From assembly GCF_007859395.1 (NCBI RefSeq), contig NZ_VOHD01000003.1:273561-337560 (forward strand): a stretch of 64,000 bases of DNA, given 5' to 3'. Source of the stretch: Planomicrobium sp. CPCC 101110. GTDB taxonomy: Bacteria; Bacillota; Bacilli; Bacillales_A; Planococcaceae. Position 1 is the stretch's first letter, and each line of letters begins with the position of its first letter. Positions 25,485 to 35,193 of this stretch are shown here, in pieces. The notes beneath the pieces were generated by a model. The model was not told where the DNA came from and searched no databases. It was given only the letters and a program-made list of their open reading frames with translations. The position numbers and the translations under genes are program-made.

Positions 25485-28400
25485 ATGCATCAATTAAAAG
25501 ACGTTTTAAGATTTAAGAAAGAATTATATTTTAATGGAGCAGTTCAGGTAGATTGGTTTTATAACAAACAAAAACAAAGCGAAATTGCCAAGAGTTTTGT
25601 ATTCCATGGACCAGAATATTTTGGTGTGGCAGAAAATGATATTGCATTTAAATCTCATCGTTTAATAGATACAGCAACTTTCACCAATATATTGGCTAAT
25701 AAATTATATGATGAAAGTCCATTATCGAATTTCTTCATGACAATTGCGCCTTATGGAACAGGTAAATCGCATTTAGCTGTGACTCTTGCCAGTCTGTTTA
25801 GTGGAGATGTGCAAGGACAGAGAAACGTTCTATCTAACTTAAAAAGTATAGACTCTAAAATTGCTAAAGAACTTTCCACTTACACTTTAAAACCAAACTT
25901 AGTGCTAGTTTTGAATGGCATGAAAGACTTTAACTTAAATTATGAGATATTAAATGCAACTCAAAAAACCTTGGATATTAATGGAGTAGATGGAGAATTC
26001 CTTAAAGATTTAACGAAATCTTATGATATTGCACGTAATTTCGTTTCCAATACTTTTGGGAACTATGAAAAGTTATATGAGAAATATAGTGAAGAATTAC
26101 TAAATAAAGTGCCCTTTAATGTATTAAAAGAATATTTGATGGAAAATATACTGCAGGAATCAAATGTTTTCGAAGTAGTCAACAAAGTTTATTTTGACAT
26201 TAACGGTACATATATAAGATGGGACGAAGGAGTCTCTGCAGGCGATGTATTGACTAAAATAGCGGATGCCTTATGTGGTGAAAGAGCTCCATTTAATAAG
26301 GTGGTTGTATTTTTCGATGAATTTGGACGGTATATTGAGTTCGCTTCATCTTATCCAACTCGTGCTGGAGATTCAGCATTACAGCAAATTTATGAAGCGG
26401 TTCAAGATAGCGATGATAAGATTGTCTTTGTAGGATTTATACAATCCGACTTGAAATCATATCTCACTCGTGTGGATCGGACTGCTAATATTAACCGTTA
26501 TATAGGACGATATGAAGCGAGTGAAAAAGTTCATTTATCATCTAATCTAGAGACCATCTTTGCCAATTTAATAGAGCGAAAAAATCAAAGTGTTTTTAAA
26601 GAATTAGTGGTTAATAAAATAGATAATCAAATTAACGATTGGGTCTCATACCATAAAGATTTCTTGGCATGGGCTCCTCAAGCTGAAATTTCAAGTGTCT
26701 GGGGAGATTTTGAGCACTTTAAAAAAGTAGTCTTAGAAGGCATTTACCCTCTTCATCCAATGACGTCATGGATGCTATCTAATCTTTCTTCTTGGTTGCA
26801 GCAACGTTCTTCTTTAACTTTCTTGGAACGCCAAATTGAATTTGAAGGGGAAAAAGAGTTAAAAGAGTTTGGAGATTTGATAAGTGTACCCGCTACTCGA
26901 ATTATTCGAACAGAATTTTTCAACGAATTGCTTTCAGCTGAACAAGAGGGGCGTAAGCAAAGTGAATACGCGATTTTATATAATCAAATTTTATCAAAAT
27001 ATGATGATAAGTTTGATGAGCGTCAAAGAGAAGTGCTGGCAGCAAACTTAATATTACGTATCGGCCGTTTTAAGACAAGAAGTGCAACAGATGCTAAGAA
27101 AGCTTTGGCATATGCATCAAACCTTTCAATTAAAGAAATAGAGACTGCAGTAGAGCAGCTAGAAGGGAACTTTGGTGTAATCAGCTTTGATGAAAGTGCC
27201 AATGTTTACGACTTTGTTGCTGATGCGATTGGCATAAATGATTTTAAACGACTTGTTAATAAGAAAAAAAGTAAGCTGGAATTGGATTTGTCTTTAGTAT
27301 TTGATAATGGATTGGATGAGATTTTACCGCTGGATAAACAAGAAACTGCATTTGGTGGACACCATTTTATTAAAACAACAGAATGGCAATTTACTCAAAA
27401 AATTGTCCATATCAAAGATGTAAATTTAAGGTTTTTAACACAGCTTAAACAAGAATGGAAAGAGTCGGTTGCACCAGATATGCCGAAAGGGCGCTTGGTT
27501 TGGATTTATCTTCCGTCTGATATTAGTGATGAAAAATTAAAAAGCATTAAAGATGTTTTGAGAAAAGAAAAATTCAATGAAGCTCCGATAGCTTTTTGTA
27601 TATTAGATGACAAAGATAATAAATTTTATGAAGCTATTCAAGATTATCAAATTACAAATCTCTTTACCGCTCCGGAAAAAGAAATGTACGCTCGATTCAT
27701 AGCTGACTTTAGATTGAAAGTCAGCACTATTTTAACTGATTCTTATAACGAATTAGCGACAAAAAGATTAGTTTTAACAGCTGAAGGAATTGAAAAAATT
27801 TCTATGCGTCCGAGTAAGTACATGGAGAAACTTTTTATGGAACTATACAGCCGTGTAATTCCTTTTCCATTCACTGAATTCTCTTTAAAACTATTATCAA
27901 AAGGAAAAAAGAATTTATCTCGTATAGGTCGTTTAGTGCTGTCAGAAGCTATCTTCCAATTGATTCATTCAGAAACAACAGAAATTAGAAATCGGGTTGA
28001 AGACTTGCTTTTTGAGAAAAAAGCTGGTTCATGGGGAGTATTCAACGGAGATTACCAGATGATTTCTCCAACTAATCCGCGTGTATTGTATATTTTCAAT
28101 GAATGGGATGAGATTCTTGAAAAAGAAGGGAAAATGGATATCCAAAATATTTTTGACCGATATCAAATCCCTCCATTTGGAATAAATGATTACGCATTAG
28201 CCTTGCTTGTAACTGTATATATAGTGCAGCGCAAAGTAGAAACTCGGTTAAACGTGAACAATACACGATTGAAGTTAGAAGAGTGGAGTAAGTTGGTTTT
28301 CTTAGATAAGAATGTAGATTTTAAATCTTTGTTTTCAACAGTAGTAGTGCGAATCAATCCAGATGAATCTGCTAGCCGGTATTTAACTTTGTTCAAGAAA

Positions 28401-29744
28401 GTGAATCAAAATAATGACGTAATGATTGCGAATCAACTTTTTAATGAGTACGAAAAATTAAAAATTGAAGAAGACATTCCTGCTGATTTAGAAGATAAAG
28501 TGGCACATTTAGAGTATCTCTTAAAAGAAGGGCAGAGACTTTACAATAATACGATTCGTAAATTTGGTAAACTTCGTGCCGATATAGGTGAAGCCACAAG
28601 AAAAACTGATGATTTCAAGTTGCTGTTTGAAATATTAGAGACTGTAGAAAATATACAGGGACAAGTAGAAGATTCTGAGAAATATGTATATAACATTGCT
28701 CAAATAGAAGAGGCAAGGAAAATTGAAGAACGTTGCCATAACTATATTAAAGATACATTTCCTACTTTTATTAAGGAGTTAAAGTGTCAAAGCCTTGGAC
28801 AAGCTAGTGCTTTCGAGAAGTGGATATACAAAATTATTGAGTCCTTAAATAAGTATGAGTATTTATCAGAAGCACGGCAATTAAAAAGCCGAAAAGATGT
28901 AATACTAGACAACTTAAATGAAAGCCGTAAAACTAGAGAAATTGAAGATACCATTAATCAGTTTGCTAGAAAAAATGCTCCTTCTATCTCTCTTGGATAC
29001 CAAAAATTAGTTCAGATTAAAGAAGAAGGTTCTAAGAATATAGAGTTTGTAAACAAAAGTAAAGTTGATAATAAAATTAAACAAGAATTGCATCAAATAA
29101 TAGAAGGTGTTTTACAAAAAACAGACAACTGCCTTAAAAAATTAAATGCAGAAGTAGGAGAAATTTATGATGCCATTTACGATTTATCAACAGTAGATGA
29201 GTGTGAAAATTTCTTTATCAAAGTAAAACAAATTCTGAATAAAGAAATACGAGAAGAAGATCGCGAAGGAATAGAAGAAGCTGCAAACAATTTACAAAAC
29301 TTTTTGAATGATATCCAGGGAGTTCACGATATTAAAGAGAATCGCGAAGCTCTTTTAATGGAAATGGAAGCTTTAGAAAACAAATGGTTGAATATTGAAT
29401 CTGAAATTGATTTTTCGGTTGTTCTAGAGAATTATAAAAACAGTTTAATAATACGCTTAGATGAACAAGCTGAAAAGTGGAAAGCAAAATATATTATTAG
29501 TGAAAATGATTTAAATTCTTGGGATGTTAAGCAATGTTCAACATGGCTGCAGCATACAAATGTAATTCCTCTTTATCTAACAGATGAATTGATTCAAGAA
29601 GCGAATGAATTAGATCATAAAATTCAAAAACGATTAAGTGAGTTAAGTGTAGACGCAGTAATTGGTTTATTCTTCGGCTTAACAAAAGAGCAACAAGAAA
29701 TTGCTTTACAAAAAATGAAAGAAGTTATAGAAGTTCCTCAATAA
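25485..29744 (+). CDS. SspC-like giant ATPase, 1419 aa (paralogue of the gene at 30870)
   Basis: A P-loop NTPase with Walker A APYGTGKS (residues 88-95) and Walker B VVFFDEFGRY (DEFGR at 278-282), then GIYPLHPMTSWML near 423. All three are shared in the same order with the 1143-residue ATPase downstream (GPYGSGKS, DEFGR, GSYPLHPLALFLL). The C-terminal 500 residues are strongly helical and probably coiled-coil (many Glu/Lys repeats, KRLSEL end). ATG 25485 is preferred over GTG 25473, which lies within the ribosome binding site AAGGTGG. The protein is probably the engine of a second SspB-SspC-type module; BrxC/PglY-like ATPases are an alternative comparison. Confidence 0.65.
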   Translation: MHQLKDVLRFKKELYFNGAVQVDWFYNKQKQSEIAKSFVFHGPEYFGVAENDIAFKSHRLIDTATFTNILANKLYDESPLSNFFMTIAPYGTGKSHLAVTLASLFSGDVQGQRNVLSNLKSIDSKIAKELSTYTLKPNLVLVLNGMKDFNLNYEILNATQKTLDINGVDGEFLKDLTKSYDIARNFVSNTFGNYEKLYEKYSEELLNKVPFNVLKEYLMENILQESNVFEVVNKVYFDINGTYIRWDEGVSAGDVLTKIADALCGERAPFNKVVVFFDEFGRYIEFASSYPTRAGDSALQQIYEAVQDSDDKIVFVGFIQSDLKSYLTRVDRTANINRYIGRYEASEKVHLSSNLETIFANLIERKNQSVFKELVVNKIDNQINDWVSYHKDFLAWAPQAEISSVWGDFEHFKKVVLEGIYPLHPMTSWMLSNLSSWLQQRSSLTFLERQIEFEGEKELKEFGDLISVPATRIIRTEFFNELLSAEQEGRKQSEYAILYNQILSKYDDKFDERQREVLAANLILRIGRFKTRSATDAKKALAYASNLSIKEIETAVEQLEGNFGVISFDESANVYDFVADAIGINDFKRLVNKKKSKLELDLSLVFDNGLDEILPLDKQETAFGGHHFIKTTEWQFTQKIVHIKDVNLRFLTQLKQEWKESVAPDMPKGRLVWIYLPSDISDEKLKSIKDVLRKEKFNEAPIAFCILDDKDNKFYEAIQDYQITNLFTAPEKEMYARFIADFRLKVSTILTDSYNELATKRLVLTAEGIEKISMRPSKYMEKLFMELYSRVIPFPFTEFSLKLLSKGKKNLSRIGRLVLSEAIFQLIHSETTEIRNRVEDLLFEKKAGSWGVFNGDYQMISPTNPRVLYIFNEWDEILEKEGKMDIQNIFDRYQIPPFGINDYALALLVTVYIVQRKVETRLNVNNTRLKLEEWSKLVFLDKNVDFKSLFSTVVVRINPDESASRYLTLFKKVNQNNDVMIANQLFNEYEKLKIEEDIPADLEDKVAHLEYLLKEGQRLYNNTIRKFGKLRADIGEATRKTDDFKLLFEILETVENIQGQVEDSEKYVYNIAQIEEARKIEERCHNYIKDTFPTFIKELKCQSLGQASAFEKWIYKIIESLNKYEYLSEARQLKSRKDVILDNLNESRKTREIEDTINQFARKNAPSISLGYQKLVQIKEEGSKNIEFVNKSKVDNKIKQELHQIIEGVLQKTDNCLKKLNAEVGEIYDAIYDLSTVDECENFFIKVKQILNKEIREEDREGIEEAANNLQNFLNDIQGVHDIKENREALLMEMEALENKWLNIESEIDFSVVLENYKNSLIIRLDEQAEKWKAKYIISENDLNSWDVKQCSTWLQHTNVIPLYLTDELIQEANELDHKIQKRLSELSVDAVIGLFFGLTKEQQEIALQKMKEVIEVPQ

Positions 29745-29918
29745 TTGAAGAGAATTTAATTTTAGTATTAATAAATAGCAGTAATTTAGTAAGACCATTT
29801 TTGTTATAACATGGTAAAATTATTAAAGTACTTAAAGGCGATAAACAACTAAGGTTTTTTAAAAAAGGTCGTTACAAGAAACGAAAGTTAATAAGTACAT
29901 GTATTTTAATAAAAAATT

Positions 29919-29951
29919 CAAAGAAAAAAGACTCTAAGTCTTTTTTCTTTG
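29919..29951 (+). terminator. Terminator between the first ATPase gene and sspB
   Basis: CAAAGAAAAAAGACT / AGTCTTTTTTCTTTG is a perfect 15-base inverted repeat with a CTA loop and a T-rich right arm. It probably separates the dptFGH-like transcript from sspBCD or attenuates read-through. Confidence 0.7.
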
Positions 29952-29964
29952 ATGTGAATTTTAC

Positions 29965-30009
29965 TGGAGGCTAACTCCAATGAAAGAAGGTAAGGTAAAT
30001 GGGTTATAG
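29965..30009 (+). promoter_or_regulatory. Leader mini-ORF and RBS-masking hairpin before sspB
   Basis: TGGAG and CTCCA (29965-29979, loop GCTAA) can fold over a GGAGG ribosome binding site. That site serves a nine-codon ORF (29980-30009, MKEGKVNGL). The ORF's stop lies inside the start of the SspB-like gene, so translation of sspB may be coupled to this mini-ORF. The function is inferred from layout only. Confidence 0.35.
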
Positions 30010-30880
30010 TCAACATCAAAGTTTTTATTTGCGTGATAGATGGCTTAGTAAAGCTATCAAAAACGTAGAGGTAAATAATTCCTTTTTCTTTGAAAAAGAC
30101 GCTTTTGAAAAAATGGGATTAGGGAAGAACATGGTTCAATCGTTGAAGCATTGGATAATAGCAACGAAATTATTTGAGGAAGTCCGAGACAATAATCAAA
30201 AATACCATCAAATCACTTCCATAGGTAAGTTCATAAAGGAAAAAGATCGCGCTATCAAATATTTTAATACTGCAGGATTGTTGCATCACTCTTTAGGTAC
30301 AAATAGAGATATCAGCACTACTTGGTATTGGTTTTTCAATGTATACACGGAAACTGCTTTTACTCGGGAAGACGTTTTAGCTGAGCTTACTAACTGGGTT
30401 CAGAAACGTGAAAAACGTGTTATTTCCGAAAACTCTTTAAAACGAGATATTGATTGCTTAATCAAGGTCTACACAAGTGGCGGAAGTTCTGCAGATCCTG
30501 AGGAAGTCATATTAAGCCCATTATATAAACTAAACTTATTAGAAGAACGTAATGGAATTATTTATAAAAAAGAAGCGAAAATGGATGAAGGCAACTTGTT
30601 ATTAGTAGGCTATACGTTGCTTAAATATATGCAAGGGCGAAATTTAAGTGCCATCAGCATCGATGATTTGGTACATAAAGAAGAGTTGTTAGGAAAGTTA
30701 TTTAATATGAAGAGATCTTCGATTGTAAACTTAATCAGTATGTGGACAGAGCATCCGGAATATCCAGCAGTTTTTACAAGAACTAATAATTTGGATACCC
30801 TGCGTCTTCCTGAAGTCTCTCCGGAAGAATTTATTTATTATGAGCATGAACGAAAGGTAGAAAAAGTTTATGATTACTGA
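29999..30880 (+). CDS. sspB: SspB-like DUF4007 protein, 293 aa
   Basis: A DUF4007 family protein. It has N-terminal HQSFYLRDRWLSKAI, a winged-helix-like region up to residue 90 (ITSIGKFIKEKD), the conserved STTWYWFFNVY near residue 103-113, and EKRVISENSLKRDIDCLIKVY near 140. Pfam-level knowledge links DUF4007 to SspB, the nickase that supports single-stranded DNA phosphorothioation by SspBCD. The next two genes are an ATPase and a PAPS-reductase-like enzyme, as expected for SspC and SspD. The stop overlaps the next start by 11 bases. Confidence 0.8.
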   Translation: MGYSQHQSFYLRDRWLSKAIKNVEVNNSFFFEKDAFEKMGLGKNMVQSLKHWIIATKLFEEVRDNNQKYHQITSIGKFIKEKDRAIKYFNTAGLLHHSLGTNRDISTTWYWFFNVYTETAFTREDVLAELTNWVQKREKRVISENSLKRDIDCLIKVYTSGGSSADPEEVILSPLYKLNLLEERNGIIYKKEAKMDEGNLLLVGYTLLKYMQGRNLSAISIDDLVHKEELLGKLFNMKRSSIVNLISMWTEHPEYPAVFTRTNNLDTLRLPEVSPEEFIYYEHERKVEKVYDY

Positions 30881-33800
30881 AAGCAAAAAAGCATTCACTA
30901 CCAGTATCAACTTGAAGTTTGACATTGGAAACAAGGAATTTGTTCAACGCTACTTGCCTACCCCTTCTCATGCAGAATTTTTGAAAGGCATTATTGGAGG
31001 GTTCCTGGGTGAAAGAAAAAATAATGCCCACATTATGATAGGACCTTACGGAAGCGGCAAATCATTAGCAGCCACTATTGTAGCGGATATTTTCTCCAGA
31101 AGTATTAATGACCAAGACTTTGAAAAATTGATAGACAAGTTTAAAGATGTGGATCAGGAAATTTTTGAAAAACTGAATGCAGCTAAGCAATCGAATGCAT
31201 TATTTATTCCAGTAGTCCTTTCAGGGAATGAAGGTCCGTTTAACAGGACAATCATAAATTCTATTGTTAAGTCAGTGAAAAGTGCAGGCTTCCAGATAGA
31301 TGTTCCTGGAGAAGTTGAAGAGATTCATGGTGTATTGAAAAACTGGGAATCAGCATTTCCGAAAACTCTTAGCCTGTTTAAAAAATCCCTAAAGAACCGT
31401 GGCTATACATTGATTCAATGGAAAAAAGAACTCAATGACAATAACCAAAAAGAAATTAAGTGGTTTATGGAAGAATATTCAGTCTTGAGTGCAGGTGCAA
31501 AGTTTCAGGTAGAGCATGAAACTAATTTTATAGATAAAATCACTCATATTATTGCTCAATTAAAAGAAAATAACATTAAAATTTTCATTGCATACGATGA
31601 ATTTGGTCGCTTCCTTCAGTCACTGGAAATGTCACAAATTTATAAAACAATGCAAGATTTGCAGGATTTAGCAGAAGTGGCTGGCCGGAGTGAGAACACC
31701 CTTCAACTTTTGCTTATATCGCATAAAAACATGTCACAATACATGCTGGGGCACAATGAGGAATTTAAAGCGGAATTCCAAAGAATTGAAAAGCGATTCA
31801 AAACTTATTTTGTAGAAAGCGATAAAGCCACTTTTTACCGTATTGCTCAGGAATACACAAAAAATATGCAAAAAGAGTTAATGTTACTAAATCTTGAATC
31901 AGCGGATTCCAAGTGGATTTTAAAAAGATATAATTTGTTCAGCGAATTGAATCATCAGGAAACTGAAAAGTTAATTATAGAAGGTTCGTATCCTTTACAT
32001 CCGCTGGCATTATTTTTGTTGCCGAGACTATCCAATGTTTTTGGACAAAATGAGCGGACACTCTTTACTTTCCTTGAGAGCGAAGAAACAGGCGGTTTGA
32101 CTAACTTCGTAGCAAAGCATAAAGAGGGGATGTACTACCCTCATATGCTTTTTGATTACTTCTTTCAAAATTCGATCAATGAATTTCTGGGAGATGAATC
32201 TTTCGGGGCTTTGAAAACCTTCGCTAAAATTACCAGCAAAATGAGAACAACCAAGCAGAACAAAGGGCAAATGGATTTGCTGAAACTAATTACTCTATGG
32301 GAATTATCGAGCGCAACCAATGTCGTGAAGTTGAATGATGAGTTATTAATGTTTGGAACTGGTCAAAATTTAGACGAGTTGAAGTTAAACTTAGATCGGT
32401 TGGTTCAGCAAAAAATGCTGCGTTTTAATCGGATTCTTGGCCAGTGGGAACTTAATGAAGGCAGCTCTGTTTTGGTTGATGAGCTGTTGAATGAAGAAAG
32501 AACAATATTAAAAGTCAATAATGAAAATCGTTTAGATGCATTGAAAAGCCTTCTTGAAAAGAAATTTTATCTTGCAACAGATTATAACGACGAAATAAAT
32601 ATCACTCGTTTTATGCAAGTTAATATCCTGACGTCAGAACAATTATTAGAAGAAGGTTTTATAGAAAAAATAAAATATGATGCAGATGGTTATATTTACT
32701 ATGTAATTCCTGCTGATGAAATGTCTTATTCAAAATCCATTTCGGCAATCGCTTCTATTAAAGACAAACGTATAATTTTCTCAGTCACTGATAGAGAGCT
32801 TAAATCCGTTCGAACTTCTTTAGATAGACTAATTGGTTTGGAATCTATTTATTTAAATAAAAAGATACTTTCTGAACATAATCGCTTAGAGGAAGAAATT
32901 AGTGTGCTGCTGGCCGAAACTCAATTTGAGATCAGAGAATTTCTAAAGGAATTTGAAAACTTCCAGGAGAATATAAAGTGGTTCTATGAGGGAGCCCAAC
33001 TAATCGTAAATCACCAAGTTCAATTAGAAAATAAGATAAGCGAAATAATGTATGAAATGTACCCTTACACTCCTGAAATCAGAAATGATTCTATAAACAG
33101 AAGAAATTTAAATGGGATGCAAACTAAGGCAATGTATACGGTGCTGAACAATGTCATTAAGAATCCGAATTTCGAACGGCTGGGAATTGAAGGACAGGGA
33201 CCAGATTATTTAATCTATGCCACTGTTTTTAAAAACAACAATCTTGATGTAAGTAATTTAAACCAAGTTACTTATGAACCCTATAGAATACTCAGACAGT
33301 CATTACTAGGTTTTATTAACAATAATAAAGAAGCATCTATGCTGGATTTAGAAAACATTTTCACTTCTCATCCTTTTGGTATTCGTAAGCCGCTCATTCC
33401 TTTGTTGTTTGCCGGCCTATTGAGAGACATTTGGGAACAGCTGATGTTTTACAGAAACGGCATGTATGTTACAGCAGTAGATGCAGATAAATTATATGGG
33501 ATGTTTAATGAGCCAGCAGAATATCAGTTTGTTTTCAATGACTATTCACCAGAATTTCTAAGCTTCGTTAAAGGCGTACAAAAGATATTCCAGCCTTTTG
33601 AAAGCGAGTATGTACAAGAACAAACAATTGTTATCAAAGCAAGCAGCGGCATATTAAATTGGTTAAGGCAGTTGCCGCGCCATACTCAAACCACTGATAA
33701 AATGGACAATAATTTATTGGAATTTAAAAATATGGTCAGAAAAATTGAAGTGAATCCGATTAATAGCTTGGAGAAGTTACAAGAAACATTTGGAAAACCT

Positions 33801-34301
33801 GAAGTGTTGGTAGATATGAAAGCTCAATTAGAAGACCATTTCGTGCAATTTGAAGTTCAAGTTATTGATAAGTTATTTAAATCCTTTGATGTAAATTCAA
33901 TAGAAGAATTAGCGGAGAAACGAAAAAACTTTTCTGCAGACCTTGGAAAACGAAACCAGCTGCTAAAATCTATCGATATCGAAGCTGATAATTTTATTCA
34001 AAACTTTGCTCTTAGCTACACGGGGGTTGAACTAGGAAATTGGTCAGACACAACATTTGATTTATTTGAACGACAGATGCAGAATGATTATAGGGATATG
34101 GAAATGTCTTCCGATGACAGTAATAAGATTCTGCTAGGCTATGGAGATTCACAAAAGTCTATCAAAAAAGTAGAACTATCTAACAAAGCGAAGACAGTAT
34201 ATGAAAATGTAAACCGGATTATCAATAATGCGGGAAGAAGTGTTCCTAGAGAAGAAATAGAATATCTTGTCTTTAAGTTATTGGATGAGTATATAGAGTA
34301 A
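30870..34301 (+). CDS. sspC: SspC-like giant ATPase, 1143 aa
   Basis: A P-loop NTPase with Walker A GPYGSGKS at residues 58-65 and Walker B IAYDEFGRF (DEFGR at 243-247), followed by the GSYPLHPLALFLLPRLSNVFG segment near 372. The middle and C-terminal parts are helical without further motifs. It matches SspC by position between the DUF4007 protein and the sulfur-transfer enzyme. SspC-type ATPases couple ATP hydrolysis to PT modification. It is translationally coupled to the upstream gene, and sspD starts 12 bases after its stop. BrxC-type ATPases of BREX are the main alternative. Confidence 0.75.
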   Translation: MITESKKAFTTSINLKFDIGNKEFVQRYLPTPSHAEFLKGIIGGFLGERKNNAHIMIGPYGSGKSLAATIVADIFSRSINDQDFEKLIDKFKDVDQEIFEKLNAAKQSNALFIPVVLSGNEGPFNRTIINSIVKSVKSAGFQIDVPGEVEEIHGVLKNWESAFPKTLSLFKKSLKNRGYTLIQWKKELNDNNQKEIKWFMEEYSVLSAGAKFQVEHETNFIDKITHIIAQLKENNIKIFIAYDEFGRFLQSLEMSQIYKTMQDLQDLAEVAGRSENTLQLLLISHKNMSQYMLGHNEEFKAEFQRIEKRFKTYFVESDKATFYRIAQEYTKNMQKELMLLNLESADSKWILKRYNLFSELNHQETEKLIIEGSYPLHPLALFLLPRLSNVFGQNERTLFTFLESEETGGLTNFVAKHKEGMYYPHMLFDYFFQNSINEFLGDESFGALKTFAKITSKMRTTKQNKGQMDLLKLITLWELSSATNVVKLNDELLMFGTGQNLDELKLNLDRLVQQKMLRFNRILGQWELNEGSSVLVDELLNEERTILKVNNENRLDALKSLLEKKFYLATDYNDEINITRFMQVNILTSEQLLEEGFIEKIKYDADGYIYYVIPADEMSYSKSISAIASIKDKRIIFSVTDRELKSVRTSLDRLIGLESIYLNKKILSEHNRLEEEISVLLAETQFEIREFLKEFENFQENIKWFYEGAQLIVNHQVQLENKISEIMYEMYPYTPEIRNDSINRRNLNGMQTKAMYTVLNNVIKNPNFERLGIEGQGPDYLIYATVFKNNNLDVSNLNQVTYEPYRILRQSLLGFINNNKEASMLDLENIFTSHPFGIRKPLIPLLFAGLLRDIWEQLMFYRNGMYVTAVDADKLYGMFNEPAEYQFVFNDYSPEFLSFVKGVQKIFQPFESEYVQEQTIVIKASSGILNWLRQLPRHTQTTDKMDNNLLEFKNMVRKIEVNPINSLEKLQETFGKPEVLVDMKAQLEDHFVQFEVQVIDKLFKSFDVNSIEELAEKRKNFSADLGKRNQLLKSIDIEADNFIQNFALSYTGVELGNWSDTTFDLFERQMQNDYRDMEMSSDDSNKILLGYGDSQKSIKKVELSNKAKTVYENVNRIINNAGRSVPREEIEYLVFKLLDEYIE

Positions 34302-34313
34302 GTAGGAGGGGTT

Positions 34314-35117
34314 ATGGTGGAAAGAAAAAAAGTGCACGTTGCTATGTATAGCGGCGGAGCTTCTAGCGCATATGTCGCTTATCAAATGGTACAAGCCCAC
34401 GGGAAAGAAAATTGTATCTTATTCTTTACCAATACCCTTTGGGAAGATGAAGATAATTATCGATTCATGTACGAAGTGGCTGATTATATTGGGGTAGAAA
34501 TTACCGAGCGAGTAGACGGTAGAACTCCAGAAGAAGTCTTTTATGACTATCGCTTTTTAGGGAATTCGCGTTTAGCTAAATGTTCGGAGGAATTGAAAGT
34601 TCAACAGACTATTGTGTTCCTAGAAGAATTAAGAGATCTTCATAATTTAGAACCTGTTCTATACTTTGGAATTGGGCCGCACGAAACTCATCGATCTGAT
34701 AATTTAAGAGAGTTTTATGCCCACCGCCCATTAGAGCCGATTGAAACTAGATTTCCAATGATTGAAACTTTTAGAGAAGACATTGATGTAAAATCAATTA
34801 TTGAAGAAGAATGGGGCATTAAACTTCCAAGAATGTATGCAATGGGATTCTCACATGCAAACTGTGGTGGACGCTGCGTACGTGGAGGTTTCCAGCACTA
34901 TGCGCAACTTTACAAAGTATGGCCTGAACGTTACGCGTTACAAGAGGAAATGGAAGAGAACTTTAGAAGAGATTTTGAAAAAAACGTTTCAATTCTCAAA
35001 AAAGATGGCGGGCCATATACTTTGCGAGAATATCGCGAACGTATGGATAGAGAAGGCATCGAAAACTTTTTAAAGATTCCCGATGAAACAGTCCCTTGTG
35101 TCTGCTCATTCTCCTAA
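34314..35117 (+). CDS. sspD: SspD/DndC-like ATP pyrophosphatase (PAPS reductase family)
   Basis: A 267-residue member of the adenine nucleotide alpha-hydrolase (PP-loop) superfamily. The PP-loop appears as YSGGASSAYVA near residues 13-23, a variant of SGGxDS. Cys90 (AKCSEELK), Cys184 and Cys188 (NCGGRC) and Cys262/Cys264 near the C terminus could hold an iron-sulfur cluster, as in DndC. These enzymes activate DNA phosphate with ATP for sulfur insertion. It closes the sspBCD unit. No cysteine desulfurase (SspA/DndA) is in the window, so a host desulfurase probably supplies sulfur. BREX type 4 also carries a PAPS-reductase gene (brxP); that is the alternative. Confidence 0.8.
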   Translation: MVERKKVHVAMYSGGASSAYVAYQMVQAHGKENCILFFTNTLWEDEDNYRFMYEVADYIGVEITERVDGRTPEEVFYDYRFLGNSRLAKCSEELKVQQTIVFLEELRDLHNLEPVLYFGIGPHETHRSDNLREFYAHRPLEPIETRFPMIETFREDIDVKSIIEEEWGIKLPRMYAMGFSHANCGGRCVRGGFQHYAQLYKVWPERYALQEEMEENFRRDFEKNVSILKKDGGPYTLREYRERMDREGIENFLKIPDETVPCVCSFS

Positions 35118-35134
35118 ACCTACTTAAAATTATA

Positions 35135-35187
35135 AAAAACTTGAAAGCCAGCAGAGTTCATTTAATTCTGGTTTTCAAGTTTTTTTA
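35135..35187. terminator. Bidirectional terminator at the end of the ssp island
   Basis: AAAAAACTTGAAAGCCAG pairs with CTGGTTTTCAAGTTTTTTT. Poly-A and poly-T flanks allow use by sspD on the plus strand and the small gene on the minus strand. Confidence 0.8.
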
Positions 35188-35193
35188 TGTAAT

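Noticed and set aside
16115..35117. Classification of the island as a canonical BREX system
   Set aside because: No PglZ phosphatase, no PglX methyltransferase and no BrxL protease are present; the DUF4007 protein and the dptFGH-like genes fit Ssp/Dpt better. The ATPases may still be distantly related to BrxC.
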